From NCBI GenBank assembly GCA_029721515.1, contig CM056556.1:19534645-19598644 (forward strand): a DNA stretch of 64,000 nt, given 5' to 3'. The notes beneath the pieces are model-generated. The model was not told the origin of the DNA and did not search any database. It saw only the letters and a program-made list of their open reading frames with translations. Every line of letters begins with the position of its first letter. The stretch's first letter is position 1. This stretch comes from Synanceia verrucosa. Lineage: Eukaryota > Chordata > Actinopteri > Perciformes > Synanceiidae. Shown one piece after another: positions 1 through 11,257 of this stretch. The translations under genes and the position numbers were made by a program.

Positions 1-18
1 GTCACACTCTCACACACA

Positions 19-56
<38 letters not shown>

Positions 57-700
57 GTATTACATTTCAAAATAACATATGAGCAGTGATTGGCCTGCTT
101 CTATCAAGGAAAACTGGCCAATTGCATTTGGTTGCTTCTAAGTCCAAACACAACAGTCCCAGTCCAAGAAGATAAATGGATCAGGGATCTGGGCTCGATC
201 TGAGTGAGATCCTGTGAGACCTGTGTCATTCTCAAGCTCCGTCTACACGACAACGGCATGATAACATTTCTGAGATTTTTCTCACAATGTTGCTGCAGGT
301 ATTTCCGTCTACAAAGCAACGCTATAACAAGTGACAACGAGTGATAAGGATGTAATACATATGCCACGCCAATATGTAGCGCTGCAAAGAAACACAGACA
401 GACCCATGAAAAAGAATGAAAGAAAGCAATGAGCATGCGCATGAAGTCCTTGTTTACCACTGCTTCTGGTCATGCTGTGACGTCATCGTTAGCAACAACG
501 TCGGGTACACACTGCAACTCCGAAAGGGCATCATCAGATCTTCTCATTCTGGAACCCGTTGTCAGAAAATACCATTGTGGGTCTCCGACAATGCCGGACA
601 ACTGCCATATTTGTGATCTATCAAATGAAAACCTGAGGAACGCCCTGAGGCCATATCAACCCCCTTTGGCACGGGCCTGTTAACCTCAGGGCCACAGAGA
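1..700. other. Upstream DNA with a CA microsatellite and a probable degenerate DNA-transposon piece
   Basis: A (CA)n tract occupies about 5-53. The stretch from about 235 to 640 contains the kind of low-complexity 'cgtctacacgacaacg' text common in fish nonautonomous DNA transposons, but I see no paired terminal repeats. Short ORFs on both strands resemble no family I know. No gene can be supported here. Confidence 0.4.
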
Positions 701-704
701 CTGT

Positions 705-3700
705 TGAGATTTTTAAGTCAAGTCAAGTCAGCTTTAGTCAAGTCAACTTTATTTGTATAGCCCAATATCACAAATTATGAATTTGCCCCATTGGGCTTTA
801 CAATCTGTACAGGATATGACACCCTCTGTCCTTTACAAATGACCCTCGCATCAACTAAGGAAAAACTCCCCAAAAAAAAAACCTTTTAACAGGGAAAAAG
901 AAACAGAAGAAACCTCAGGAAGAGCAACAGAGGAGGGATCCCTCTTCCAGGATGGACAGACGTGCAATAGATGCCATGTGTACAGAATAACAACAATGAA
1001 AACACATTAACACTAACATACAAAATTGTATGGAAATGTCCAAATCAATATAACAACAGCTAATATACAGTGTGTATATATAGAATTATATGAGAGTGTC
1101 CAAGGGGATGAAGAGCATCATCAAGCTATCAGCAAAGGATGAGAAGCATGTCGTCCTCTCCACCACACCAACCAGAAGAAGCCTGGGCAGCACGTCTTCC
1201 TCTCTCCACCACGCCAACCAGAAGAAGCCTCCGCAGGATGACCTCATCACCACCACGTCACTCAGAACCAGAAGATGAAGCCTGACTGGTCTGCACAACC
1301 ACTACTCCACCAGGTAGACTGGATCCATGGATACCTGTGAGAACGCACAGGGACTACGAGGCACAAAACTAATCTGCAGCATGTGTTAAAGGGAGGAAGA
1401 GAAAACACATCCTCTTCTCCACTACCCTAACAGATACAACCTGAGCAGCATCGCCTCTTCTCCATCTCACCACCATCAGGACAGACGAAGCCTGGATGAC
1501 ACCACCTCCTTCTCAACAAGTAGCCTCAGCTCACGGACACCTGGGAGCTGAGAGCACAGGGACTCCGGGGAAGAAGATGAGTTAGTAAAATGACTTAATG
1601 GAGGCATCGAAATGAAGAAGAAGAGAAGCTTAGTGTGTCAGAGAAAGTCCCCCGGCAGTCTAGACCTATAGCAGCATAACTAAGGATTGATCCAAGGCAG
1701 CCTGAGTCAACCTTGGATCAGTCCTAACTATAAGCACTATCAAAAAGGAAAGTCTTAAGCCTACTCTTGAATAAGGGGATGGTGTCTGCCTCCCGGACTG
1801 AAAGAGGGAGTTGGTTCCACAGAAGAGGAGCTTGATAACTGAAAGCTCTAGCTCCCATTCTACTTTTATAAACCCTAGGAACCGCTAATAGTCCTGCATT
1901 CTGAGAGCGTAGAGTTCTAGCAGGATTATAAGGCACTATTAGCTCCTTAAGATAAGATGGTGCCTGACCATTCAGTGCCTTGTAGGTGAGGAGGAGGATT
2001 TTAAATTCTATTCTAGATTTTACAGGGAGCCAGTGCAGAGAGGCTAACACCGGAGAAATATGGTCTCTTTTCCTGGTTCTGGTCAGAACACGTGCTGCAG
2101 CGTTCTGGACCAGCTGGAGAGTCCTGATAGACTTATTAGGGCAGCCTGATAATAACGAGTTACAATAGTCCAGCCTGGAAGTTACAAATGCATGGACTAA
2201 TTTTTCTGCATCGTTTTGGGAGAGAATATGCCTTACTTTTGCAATGTTGCGCAGATGAAAAAAAGCTGTTCTAGCTGTTTGTTTCATGTGGACGTTGAAG
2301 GACATATCTTGGTCAAAAATTACCCCTAGATTCCTTACAGTGGTGCTCGAGGCTGGTGCAAAGCCACCTAGAGTAAATAAGTCATTAGATAGGTTATTTC
2401 TGAGATTTTCAGGGCCAATTAGAATAACCTCAGTTTTATCTGAATTTAACAACAAGAAATTGTGCATCATCCAAGTTTTTATATCCTGAAGACATGTTTG
2501 GAGTTTAGCTAACTGGCTGGATTTGTCTGACTTAAATGACAAATTTAGCTGAGTATCATCTGCATAACAGTGAAAGTTTATGGAGTGTTTCCTGATAACA
2601 TTGCCTAAAGGAAGCAAATATCAAGTAAATAGAATAGGCCGAAGCACAGAGCCTTGAGGAACTCCATAACTGACTATGGACTGCATGGAGGACTCGTCAT
2701 TAATGTGAACAAACTGTGATCGATCCGATAAGTAGGATTTGAACCAGCTTAAAGCAGTTCCTCTGATGCCAATTAAATGTTCTAATCTCTGCAACAGGAT
2801 ATGGTGGTGAATAGTATCAAAAGCAGCGCTAAGATCTAACAAGACAAGTACTGAGACGAGTCCATGGTCTGACGCAATTAGCAGGTCATTAGTAATTTTC
2901 ACCAGAGCGGTCTCGGTGCTATGATATTTTCTAAATCCTGACTGAAAGTCCTCAAATAGATTATTGTTCTGGAGGAAGTCACACAGCTGACTGCACACTG
3001 CTTTCTCAAGGATCTTAGAGAGAAAAGGAAGGTTGGATATTGGTCTATAGTTGGCTAAAACCTCTGGATCAAGACCGGGCTTCTTCAGAAGAGGTTTGAT
3101 TACGGCTACTTTAAATGACTGAGGTACATAGCCTGACAGCAAAGATAAGTTGATCATGTTTAATAAAGAGGTGCTCAGTAACGGTAAAGCTTCTTTAAGC
3201 AGTGAAGTTGGGATGGGATCTAAGAGACAAGTAGAAGGCTTAGATGAGGAAATCAATGAAGTCAGTTTGTGGAGGTCTGTGGGAGAAAAGCAGTCCAAGT
3301 ATACATCAAGTTCTTCAATGAGTCCTATGCTTCCTGTGTTTAAAGACAAAGCAGTTTCAGTCAAAGGCACAGTGTGACTGATTTTCTCCCTAATAGTTAT
3401 AATCTTCTCATTAAAGAAGCTCATGAAGTCACTACTACCGAGGGTTATGGGAATAGATGGTTTAATAGAGCTGTGGCTCTCTGTCAGCCTGGCTACAGTG
3501 CTGAAAAGAAACCTGGGGTTGTTTTTATTTTCCTCTATTAATGATGAATAATAAGCTGCTCTGGCCTTACGGAGAGCCTTCCTATAAGCTTTCAAACTAT
3601 CATGCCAGTCCAGGCGAGACGCTTGCAGACCGGTTAAACGCCACTTCCTTTCAAATCTTCTTGCTGCTCGCTTTAAACTGCGGGTGTGAGGGTTATACCA

Positions 3701-3812
3701 TGGAGCCAGCTTTCTGTGCTTTACTATCTTCTTTTTTAGAGGAGCAACAGAGTCTCGAGATGCTCGCAGAGAGTCTGCAGCACAATCTACCAAATTATCA
3801 ATTTGAGTAGGA
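705..3812 (-). mobile_element. 5'-truncated L2-type (CR1/L2 superfamily) LINE
   Basis: This is a non-LTR retrotransposon in reverse orientation. Its reverse transcriptase frame lies at 3793-1724. Its 3' UTR runs from 1723 to about 735 and contains a segment found in many fish genomes near 750-980 (the 'tttgtatagcccaatatcac' type). The element ends in a short direct repeat of gtcaa units (about 712-750), the microsatellite-like tail typical of L2 LINEs. The endonuclease domain and 5' UTR are missing, because the recognisable frame stops at about 3812. The clade is assigned by protein likeness only. Confidence 0.85.
1724..3793 (-). pseudogene. LINE ORF2 reverse transcriptase, broken by one in-frame stop
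   Basis: The protein would copy the LINE RNA into DNA at the nicked target. The first part (3793-2621, 390 aa) starts in the linker after the lost endonuclease. It holds the RT signatures NYRPISNLPFLSKILEK, QSGFRKYHSTETAL, LDLSAAFDTIHH and YGVPQGSVL. The second part (2617-1724, 297 aa) holds the catalytic YADD box (FHCYADDTQ), then the thumb and the usual C-terminal region with LDYCNSLL, LHWLPV and LLTYKALNG. The parts are in the same frame and are separated only by a TGA at 2623-2621, where related proteins have leucine between LFT and the YLLPLG-like segment. There is no other break, so this copy looks young but dead. The missing N-terminus shows 5' truncation at insertion. Confidence 0.85.
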
Positions 3813-3875
3813 CTTTAAGAAGAGGCTCAAGACTCACTTTTTTAATCAGGCTTTTGACTGATCTCTTTTATTTTA
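3812..3875 (+). mobile_element. Short 3' fragment of a second L2-like LINE
   Basis: In the plus direction the bases read DFKKRLKTHFFNQAFD followed by a stop. This is the usual C-terminus of L2-type ORF2 proteins (compare FKSRLKTFLFDSA in the neighbouring element on the other strand). It abuts the truncated 5' end of that LINE, so two L2 fragments meet head to tail here. The piece is too short for a finer call. Confidence 0.45.
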
Positions 3876-3904
3876 TATACAATCTCCCGCATCATGTCCA
3901 TCCA

Positions 3905-4265
3905 GGAAGCTGGCCCTCTGGTTCGTGGGGCAGTTCACAATCTCCAAGGTAGTGAACCTGGTGTTGGTCCTCCTGAGACTGCCTCGCTCACTAAAGGTCC
4001 ATCCCATGTTCCACATGGGGAACATTAAGCCAGCTCGGGAGAGCCCCATGGTCACTCCTTCTCAGCCTCCTCCACCCCCATGGATTATTGATCTAGCCTA
4101 CATGGTTAAGAAGCTCCTGGCGGCCTGTGGGGGAGGCAGCCTCTCATCCACAGGGAAGACTGGACCAGAGGAGCGGCAATGGATCCCGGCAAGCTTCATA
4201 GAAAGCAAGACTCTCATCAGGGATTTCTACAAGGACCACCCCGATGAGCCTGGGCTGTCAGGGTG
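3905..4265 (+). mobile_element. Ty3/gypsy (chromodomain type) polyprotein tail, degenerate
   Basis: The frame near 3925-4265 translates to the end of a gypsy pol protein. GQFTISKVVNLVLVLLRLPRSLKVHP is the post-integrase module. It is followed by FHMGNIKP, a proline-rich linker, and a decayed chromodomain with GPEERQWIPASFI and LIRDFYKDHPDEPG. Known intact relatives end in the same order. The upstream part is shifted in frame and no LTR is recognisable on either side. This is a broken relic with no function expected. Plus orientation. Confidence 0.75.
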
Positions 4266-4454
4266 CCATCCCTACCGTATCCTTTGTTGTTCACATTTTG
4301 TTTTGTTACTGCCTTATTGCAAAATGGAATAATTTAATTTTCCCTCAAACTCTACACACAGCACCCCATTTTGACAACACAATTTTTTAACTGTTAGTGA
4401 ATGAAAAAAAAACAAAACAATAACTAAGAAATCACATATACATACATCTCGTTA

Positions 4455-4672
4455 GGCTACCTCCTGGAAGCCCTACAGGAGACCCCAGAGACGACCAAGG
4501 ACACGCTGGAGCAAGACCAGTCTCCCAGCTGGTCTGGGAACACCTTGGGATGCCCCCGGAAGAGCTGGACGAAGTGGCTGGGGAGAGGGAAGTCTGGGCT
4601 TCCCTGCTGAAGCTGCTGCCCTTGCGACCCGATCCTGGATGAGCAGAAGAAAAGGAATGGATGGATGGACGC
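4455..4672 (+). mobile_element. Rex3/RTE-type LINE 3' tail
   Basis: About 220 bases match the text of the Rex3/RTE ORF2 C-terminus and tail: GDPRDDQGHAG-like bases, then 'ggaagagctggacgaagtgg', 'gaagtctgggcttccctg', 'ctgctgccc' and a (GGAT)n terminus. The same text recurs at 37924-38104, which is securely an RTE LINE. 5' truncated, with no usable coding frame left. Confidence 0.7.
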
Positions 4673-5868
4673 ATTGTTGTTAATATTCCCTGCCTCCTTC
4701 CTCTTCTCACCCCCAGACGTCCGTCCAACCAACCACCAATGCATTTAGTTTATGTTTAGGCTACTTTTTTTTTTTTACTTTAGCTTGCTCCGTCTCTTCT
4801 TTTGATAGTTTCTGCTCCATCTTCTTTGTGTTTTCTGTTTCCATGGTTTTTCACTCTGGTTGGTTGCACTGCCTGCGCGCAGCCCATGGGCGTCTTATAC
4901 ATCATCACATAGCATCAAGACAGTGTTCATGGGAAATGTAGTCAGTACGGCCCAGGGAGCGAGAACAGTAGAGCGGCTCTGACTGATTGCCTCATGGATC
5001 ACGGACCAAACCGGCTACTAAGATTTAATTAACGCACACCAAAGTGATTTTTAACTCGCATTTGGCAGGTTAATTTAGAACCCTGGTTCTCTCCATTCGG
5101 ACCGAATGGCAGGGATTGATTACAGTTTTTACAGTCCTGCAGCTGCTACAGAGGTCTGATTCTTTTCCTTCCTTTTTTTATGAATACATAATGTACTGAC
5201 TGTTCTCAGGATGGAAGGACCATTTCACCCAGTATAACAAAAGTGTTTGTGAACAGAATGACAGATAGCTTTAATTGAGTAGAAGAGTCTCTGTAAAGGG
5301 CAGCAGAGTTGATCCAGCAGATTTATAGCATTGAAAAGCATCAGACCTGTTTGTCACCTCTGAAAAATGCTTGGTCTACTTGCCTACTACAACTAGACTA
5401 GAAGGCCAGCTTTCTGTATGCCCTTCTGCAAGCAGATCCAAATGATGAGCCATATTGCTCCCTCAAACATGCTACTTATGTTGACTGATGAGCATCAACA
5501 GACACCTGAACAGCTGATTGACTGTTTGCTGCACTTGCTAGTTGCTCAGATTCCACTCAGCTGTTCATTGTCCATACTGTTGCATCACACTAAGGCTTGG
5601 GAGTATAGGGACAAAGGTCATCTACATTCTATCCACTGCAAAACAGAACACGACCACATCCATGTGAGTGGCAGAGTCAGCAGATTTCCACTTCACAGTA
5701 AAATAAAGGCCAGGTTAGGGTTAGGGTTAACAACGATGGAGGTACTTTGTTGAGGATGCTACTGTATGCACAGTCAATGATTAGCTAATGTTCAAAGAAT
5801 GTACCTCTCAGCCCCATTACTGCTGCAATTCAAGTGGTTGAGTTACAGAAAGACTGTCTTATAACCTG
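4673..5868. other. Intergenic stretch without recognised gene
   Basis: I see unique-looking AT-rich sequence, with short ORFs that have no family likeness. A small telomere-like motif sits at 5712-5729. Nothing else can be supported. Confidence 0.4.
5712..5729 (+). repeat. Short interstitial TTAGGG-like motif
   Basis: The bases read GGTTAGGGTTAGGGTTAA, only two to three telomere units. This is far too short to indicate a true fusion site and is most likely chance or a repair insertion. Confidence 0.5.
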
Positions 5869-5928
5869 GGGCCTCATTTAGCATTGTGGATACACGCTTT
5901 TTTACATGCTTTTTGATAAATGAGGCCC
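5869..5928. repeat. 60-bp hairpin MITE remnant (GGGCCTCATTTA ends)
   Basis: GGGCCTCATTTA at 5869-5880 is exactly complementary to TAAATGAGGCCC at 5917-5928, leaving a 36-base loop. Elements beginning 'ggggcctcatttataaa' are common nonautonomous DNA transposons in fish, and this looks like an internally deleted one. A related start is seen near 27648. Confidence 0.55.
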
Positions 5929-5992
5929 ATGGTCATTCTTGGATGTCAGTCTTAGTTGAAGATGAAGCAGCTGCTGTTGTGAACTTCTTATT

Positions 5993-6420
5993 GTAATAAT
6001 AATAATAATGATAATAATAATAATAATAATGCATCACACTTACATAGCGCTTTTCATGACACCCAAAGTTGCTTAACAGTATAGATACATTATTCATTCA
6101 CTCCTCATTCACACTTGGTGATGGTAAGCTACATGTGTAGCCACAGCTGGGGCAGACTGATGGAAACATGGCAGCCAATCCGGCTGCTATGGCCTCTCCG
6201 ACCACCACCGGAGCATTAATACGCATTCACACACACCAGCGATGTCACTGAAGGCAAGAAGTGCAATCCACAAGGGCCTAACAGTACTACTTTCCAAAAA
6301 AGCCTTCAAGCAGATAAGGCATACAAGCGCCTCCAGGAGCTGATCACCGCAGTTCACTGTCACAGTTCCAGATTCTTCTCACCATCCCCATGCAACCTAT
6401 GGAGAGCGTTATGACTTTCC
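5993..6420. repeat. (AAT)n tract and degenerate interspersed repeat
   Basis: An (AAT/ATA)n run occupies 5993-6030. It is followed by text such as 'cttacatagcgcttttcatgacacccaaag', which recurs widely in fish genomes as the 3' end of a retroposed repeat. I cannot fix the family or its borders. Confidence 0.4.
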
Positions 6421-6429
6421 CATGTTATT

Positions 6430-7705
6430 CAGCAGCCGTGCACCACCATGTAAATACAAAATATTACTTTGTTTTAAGGATTTAAGGCATAATCATTAAT
6501 GCAGTGGTGTGTGGTGTAGAATAGTGGATAACGTAGTGTTTGTAATGGACCAAAACAATATTATTTGGGGGTATGGTGGGAGAAATAAGCTTACATCACA
6601 CAAGGTGTTTACTCTATTTGCATATCCAAACATGGACTTGAATGAGTCTGTCATTAATCAGACCAGATAATAGCTATAAAATGCATCTTTGTGTAATGTG
6701 AATGGCCTTGTTAGTGACTTAAAGTGATAATGTAGTGGGAAAAAAAACAATGAAACGAGGATAGACACAGCGGGACATCCAAGGTTTCTTAAAAAGAAAT
6801 CATTTCACTCACACAGCAGTGTAGTCCAATTAGAGCAAACCTTTCACCAGTCAGCGTCAACAAACTGGGTGCCATGGACGTGCCAGCACAGGTCACAGGT
6901 TCACTGAATGTTTCAGACTCAGGGAAAACAACCATAGTTCTGACATTTGTAAGAATCAAGAATGGTAATGCTAATATAAATGTAAATATTGTAAATTGAT
7001 AAATAATACATAAATAAATCATCATTACAATACAGTATTAAGTGCAAAATAAATAACATCAAATAATAAGATCAGGTAGACAATCCTTGTCACAACCAAA
7101 ATTACAGACATCATTATTATCAAAGAACACAGAACTCAGAACTTTCAACTGTCTCCTCCTTGCCCCGACCAGAGTTCAGTAGGAAATTAGCAGAGGGAAT
7201 GAATAAGTACTTGTATCTATTGCCCCTTACAGGTGGAAATCTGAACTTGGAGACTGTGTGGGTCAATGAGGTTACTTAGCTGGGTGCCTAGGATCATAGC
7301 GGTGATGTGTGTCACTATTGTGGAAAAAGTGTTTTGACACTGAGATTGCTATACCAGTAGGATTTTTCAATTTAGGGATTTGGGTTATGAGGGTCTTCTG
7401 CTCATGGAACTTCACAAAGGCAAAACAATCACGCTGGAATCAGTCATTATGTCAGAGCTAAAATTCAACTTACGTTTATCAAGCTTGCTAGGTACTTGCA
7501 CAGTTTTGCAACTTCCTCCAAATTGTCCCTTGATGCTAGTGCTCTGAGGAGCAGAGGCCATGACCCAAAAGAATCAATGAGCATCCCTTCATCTTTGTCA
7601 CATTTAGTTGCAGAAATGCCGTGTCAGACCAGTGTCCAAAATCATCTGAAACAGGACCATGAACATTTTCATCAATAGCTGAGTCATCAGAAAACTGATG
7701 TGCTG
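6430..7705. other. Intergenic stretch, nothing recognised
   Basis: The sequence is AT-rich with scattered short ORFs. I see no splice-flanked coding frame, no terminal repeats and no long microsatellite. Confidence 0.4.
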
Positions 7706-7709
7706 TCAT

Positions 7710-8420
7710 CAGTGTTGGGGGTAACACGTTACAAATTAGTGCGCCACTGTAATCAGATTACATTAGTGTGTAACCTAGTAATGTAGCATCTTACTGTTGT
7801 TAACTCAAGTAATCACATTACAGTTACAAATCAAAAAATCATGTTTTACTTGCCTTACTGTTAATGTCTTCCAACTACATGCATGATGGTAGGACAGAAA
7901 AACAAATCCAGTGTTCCTTTTCATGAGTGTTGGCACAACATTCATCACAACATAACTTTGACTTTGTCCTTGAGTAGATGAGGAGACAGAACAAAAATGG
8001 CAGAGCCGGTTAAGACACCCGTTGAGGGGTGGAAAATTGTACATTATGTGACAGTAAAGTGTAAAAATGTTGACACTTTGCATATTACCGGTACTGTAGC
8101 CTTGCAAATTTTTTCTGTGAAGTGCTGTTTGAGCTGATCACAACTTCACAACTTGGCTGTGAGCTTTGTGATATTACAGAGCAGAAAAGAGAACTTGTGT
8201 GTGTCATCTATTAGAATATGGATTATATGAGTGAGGTTTGATTTAAATTATTTGGCAGTTGAGTTATCATGCATTTCATGTGATGTTACAGAGAAATTGA
8301 AAAGTAATGTAACTAGAAGTGTAACTACTTACACTCAGCAGTGACTAAATTATTAAAGTAAGGCAGTATTTTTTGAAAGGTAACAAATAATGTGTAATCC
8401 ATACACTGCTTGTAATGCCA
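7710..8420. mobile_element. Nonautonomous DNA transposon, probably hAT-like
   Basis: The left end reads cagtgttgggggtaacacg at about 7710. The body is made of repeated 'gtaatcagattac / gtaatgta / agtaatcacattac' modules, and similar modules reappear inverted near 8300-8405 ('aagtaatgtaac', 'gtgtaatcc'). This modular 'cagtgttgggNgtaac' design is typical of a very abundant fish hAT-type MITE family. No transposase is present. The right border is uncertain. Confidence 0.45.
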
Positions 8421-8449
8421 ACTGCAGCAGTCATCACTATGAAGAACAT

Positions 8450-9720
8450 AGAGGGGTAGCGAAAAGGACATAAACAGACAAGCAACCATTCACCCGTTCA
8501 GCCGTAGCATCTTCTATCCCTCATTCAGTCCTGTAAGCCAACTAGCCGCTGAAGACAATTTTCTGTTTCCATGAGCAGCTCTATTTTCAGCAGTTTTTTT
8601 TAAAAAATACTTAATAACTACGGAGGTCAAGGCATCTGATCTGAAATCATTTTGCACTAGGGTGATTGTGTTTGGCCACTGGTATAACTGTAGACTTTTT
8701 CCAAATTTTCAGCACTCTCTGTTGACAGTAAATTGAAAATGTAACGCAAAATGGGACCTGCTCTGCACAGGTAATGAGCAGGTGGTGGTCTACATTGTCA
8801 GGCTCCAGGCTTTTCCTCCTTGTGCCAAAAATAGTATTCATACTGTCCCAGATGGAACCTAAATTGTTACTTTCAAGCTCCTTCCCTATTGTTTTTATTT
8901 GTAACTCTTTTCTCTTCTCTTTTCAATCTGTTCAGTTCTGGGGGACAATTTGTGTGATTTTGTCACTCATGGCTTGTTATTTGGGCACACCTTCACAATT
9001 TTATCTTGAATCTCTCATTATACAGATGGAAACATAACAGTCGGCATCATCAGCAATGTCTGAACGGTGTCACAAACTTAGCAAACGAGGCTTGGACCCA
9101 TATTCACAACTCAGCTGCTTTTGAAGAGACTTGCATAGTTAGATTTATCAAAAATTGTGTTCATGTTGTAGTCTGCACTGCTTCACTTGCTACAACAAAA
9201 GCTCTCAAAATGTATGTCTTGTACTGTATTGCCCTTAAGAAGTAGACAGAAGTGATTCAATCATGTTTCAAAAGATACACATGCTTATTAAACACAATCT
9301 GAGTACTGTATATCATCAGGGGCTGACAACTAAAAAAGTGAAAAAGTGAGCAAGATTTCCAACTGATTAGAGATCAGCCCAGGCAAATATTCTGTGATTT
9401 AGATTAACGACCACAATTTGCAATGAACCACACAAATCTCTTGATATACTATCAATGCAGGATAGAAAAGTAATGACCTACATTCAGAAAGAAAGGCTGA
9501 CATCAAACAAGTGAAAAAAAAAAGTTGCTTCTATTGCAGTAAAGATGTTGACTTCTCAACAGATACCAACTTAAAGTGGAGGCTCAGGCCTGTCAGTCCT
9601 GCAAATTGTGTTGCACAGAAAAAAGCATACCCTGTCTGTGAGGTTCTGCCATGATTTGAAAGATAACCACTAGGTGGCACCAGAGAATTTAGCTGCTAAT
9701 AAGCCCATTCTATCTTGTTA
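8450..9720. other. Intergenic stretch, nothing recognised
   Basis: There are small ORFs only, none with recognisable motifs, and no long repeats. Function not evident. Confidence 0.4.
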
Positions 9721-9736
9721 TGTTAATGATATAACA

Positions 9737-9827
9737 TCCATGCATCCATTTTCTACCGCTTATCCTCACATAGGGTCACGGGGGGTCGGGGGGCAACAGT
9801 GCTAACCACAACACCACCGTGCCGCCC
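9737..9827 (-). mobile_element. Short SINE-like insertion with a perfect 13-bp target duplication
   Basis: TAATGATATAACA occurs exactly at 9724-9736 and again at 9828-9840, flanking 91 bases. Read on the minus strand, these begin with a GGCGGCACGGTGGTG head and 'tggttagcactg', and end with the GGATAAGCGGTAGAAAATGG tail plus GATG-type repeats. Head and tail match the longer copies at 22477-22815 and 47330-47660, but the middle (about 250 bases) is missing. The target duplication shows retroposition of an already shortened RNA, or internal loss after insertion. Confidence 0.8.
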
Positions 9828-9849
9828 TAATGATATAACAGAGAAGCAT

Positions 9850-10590
9850 TTTTGGATGAGTAAGTCTGTGAACCTGGGGTTGATAATTCAGATCTGAAGA
9901 TGGTATGACACTGGCTGACATCAACAAGCTAATTGCAATTGTAGTTCACTGTCTTGGTGGGTTGTCACTATTCAATTGAAATGTATTTCCAGTTATTCTG
10001 TATATTTGTAATTCCAGGTATTGTGTAACCCAGTGAAGAGGGAAAAGAGAAAGAGGTTTTCCATTGACATGGTAGTAGCTCCATATGTGCACATAAGGGC
10101 ACTGGAAGTATTAGTAGTACTTCAATGTGACCTTGCTCCCCCAAGTTCTTCATAGATCTGGTCTCTTAATTTTACTCTCAAAGTTCAGCAAATGCATTTG
10201 ACTTTAAATCATTAAAAATATTAAAGTGCATGCTCCTCCCATTTCAACATGGAAAAGTTTATGAAAACCAACATGCAAAACACTAGGACAAACAAAGTTT
10301 TTTGGAAATCAACACTGATATACTTAAAAAGGCAAACATTATTTTAGTAGATGTTAAACATTTCGATTAATTATAACACATTTATTAAATTTGATCTTTC
10401 AATAAATATTTGAACTTTATCAGTGCCTGCTGGGTACGGAATGTGTAATTAACTTATTGAGAGCATAATTACTACTACTACTACTACTATTACTACTACT
10501 ACTACTACTACTACTACTAATAATAATAATAATTTATGTAAGTTGCATTATCATGCATTTGAAGTATGAGAATGGTATATTTTTATTTAA
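9850..10590. other. Upstream AT-rich DNA with an (ACT)n/(AAT)n microsatellite
   Basis: An (ACT)n tract interrupted once occupies about 10472-10519 and runs into (AAT)n to about 10533. The rest is AT-rich and unremarkable. It is the immediate upstream flank of the promoter region. Confidence 0.5.
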
Positions 10591-10604
10591 TTTTATTTTG
10601 ATAG

Positions 10605-11217
10605 CTTATAAAAAGGCATGCCTTACAAGGGAGAAGTTTGAACCAATAGCAGATGAGTGCGATGCCTTACGTCAGACTTAAGGGGCGCGTCTTCCTCCCA
10701 GTAGTAAGCTTCGGTGAGTGCAGCGCTAGAGGTCCATAGAAAGTGGCACCTCGGCTCAGTGACAATTCTGGTGGACAAGGGGAAGTTCGGCGAGAGGAAA
10801 CTACGGAAAACAATAGCAGCCACGCCGCTTACTTCCATATAGCTGTTATTATTTATCAGCATTAATATATCGAACAGGCAACTGTGTTTGCTAACAGTCG
10901 CTCGGCTAGCGGAGGAATAACGTTAATAGGAAAACGGAAAGGAAGGGTGAGGTGAAGACGCGTTTGGGAAGTAGAGAATTGGAGGACAGCAGTGACAAGT
11001 AAGCAGACAGCCACAGGTAGTCCGTAAGTCAACTGTCGTGGCACAATATATCAAAGTGCAGACAGGTCATGCGGAATTCTCCGGTCTCTGATCGGAGCGC
11101 CGCGTCGCAGCAATAAACGGTGGAGAAAGAGAGAAGAAACACAAAACAGAAGAACGAGCTTCTCTGCCGCTCCGTCTCTTCGTCCAAGCGGGCTCTTAGT
11201 CAGAGGGAAGAGCCACC
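10605..11217 (+). promoter_or_regulatory. zfpm1: Candidate promoter and 5' UTR of the zfpm1-like gene
   Basis: CpG dinucleotides become frequent from about 10660 to the start codon at 11218, in contrast to the AT-rich flank. This fits a CpG-type vertebrate promoter. Possible elements are TATAAAAAGG at 10607-10616, CCAAT at 10643-10647 and a CRE-like TTACGTCA at 10667-10674. If the TATA-like box is real, transcription would start near 10640 and the 5' UTR would be about 580 bases. A CpG promoter may instead start at several places closer to the ATG. The start site itself is not visible from sequence. Confidence 0.5.
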
Positions 11218-11257
11218 ATGTCCCGGAGGAAGCAGAGCAAACCCCGGCAGATCAAAC
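11218..11257 (+). CDS. zfpm1: Exon 1 (coding part) of a Friend-of-GATA cofactor, probably zfpm1
   Basis: The exon encodes MSRRKQSKPRQIK and one base (C) of the next arginine codon. It has a near-ideal Kozak context (GCCACCATG) and a canonical donor GTAAGG at 11258. In the FOG family this N-terminal peptide binds RBBP4/7 and MTA proteins and so recruits the NuRD deacetylase complex to GATA-bound chromatin. All FOG proteins start with this motif, and the intron position after residue 13 in phase 1 fits the family. Residue 8 is Lys as in mammalian FOG2 (FOG1 there has Asn), while exon 2 favours FOG1. SALL proteins share the related start MSRRKQAKPQ, but the PRQIKR continuation is FOG-specific. 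The product is a nuclear multi-zinc-finger cofactor of GATA factors. Only its first two coding exons lie in this window. Confidence 0.85.

Noticed and set aside
1086..1298. Paired ORFs on both strands with direct repeats (accagaagaagcct)
   Set aside because: They lie in the 3' UTR of the L2-type LINE, where such minisatellite-like text is normal.
5712..5729. Interstitial telomere as a sign of chromosome fusion
   Set aside because: Only two to three TTAGGG units are present, far too few. A similar degenerate CCCTAA run near 41317-41350 is equally weak.
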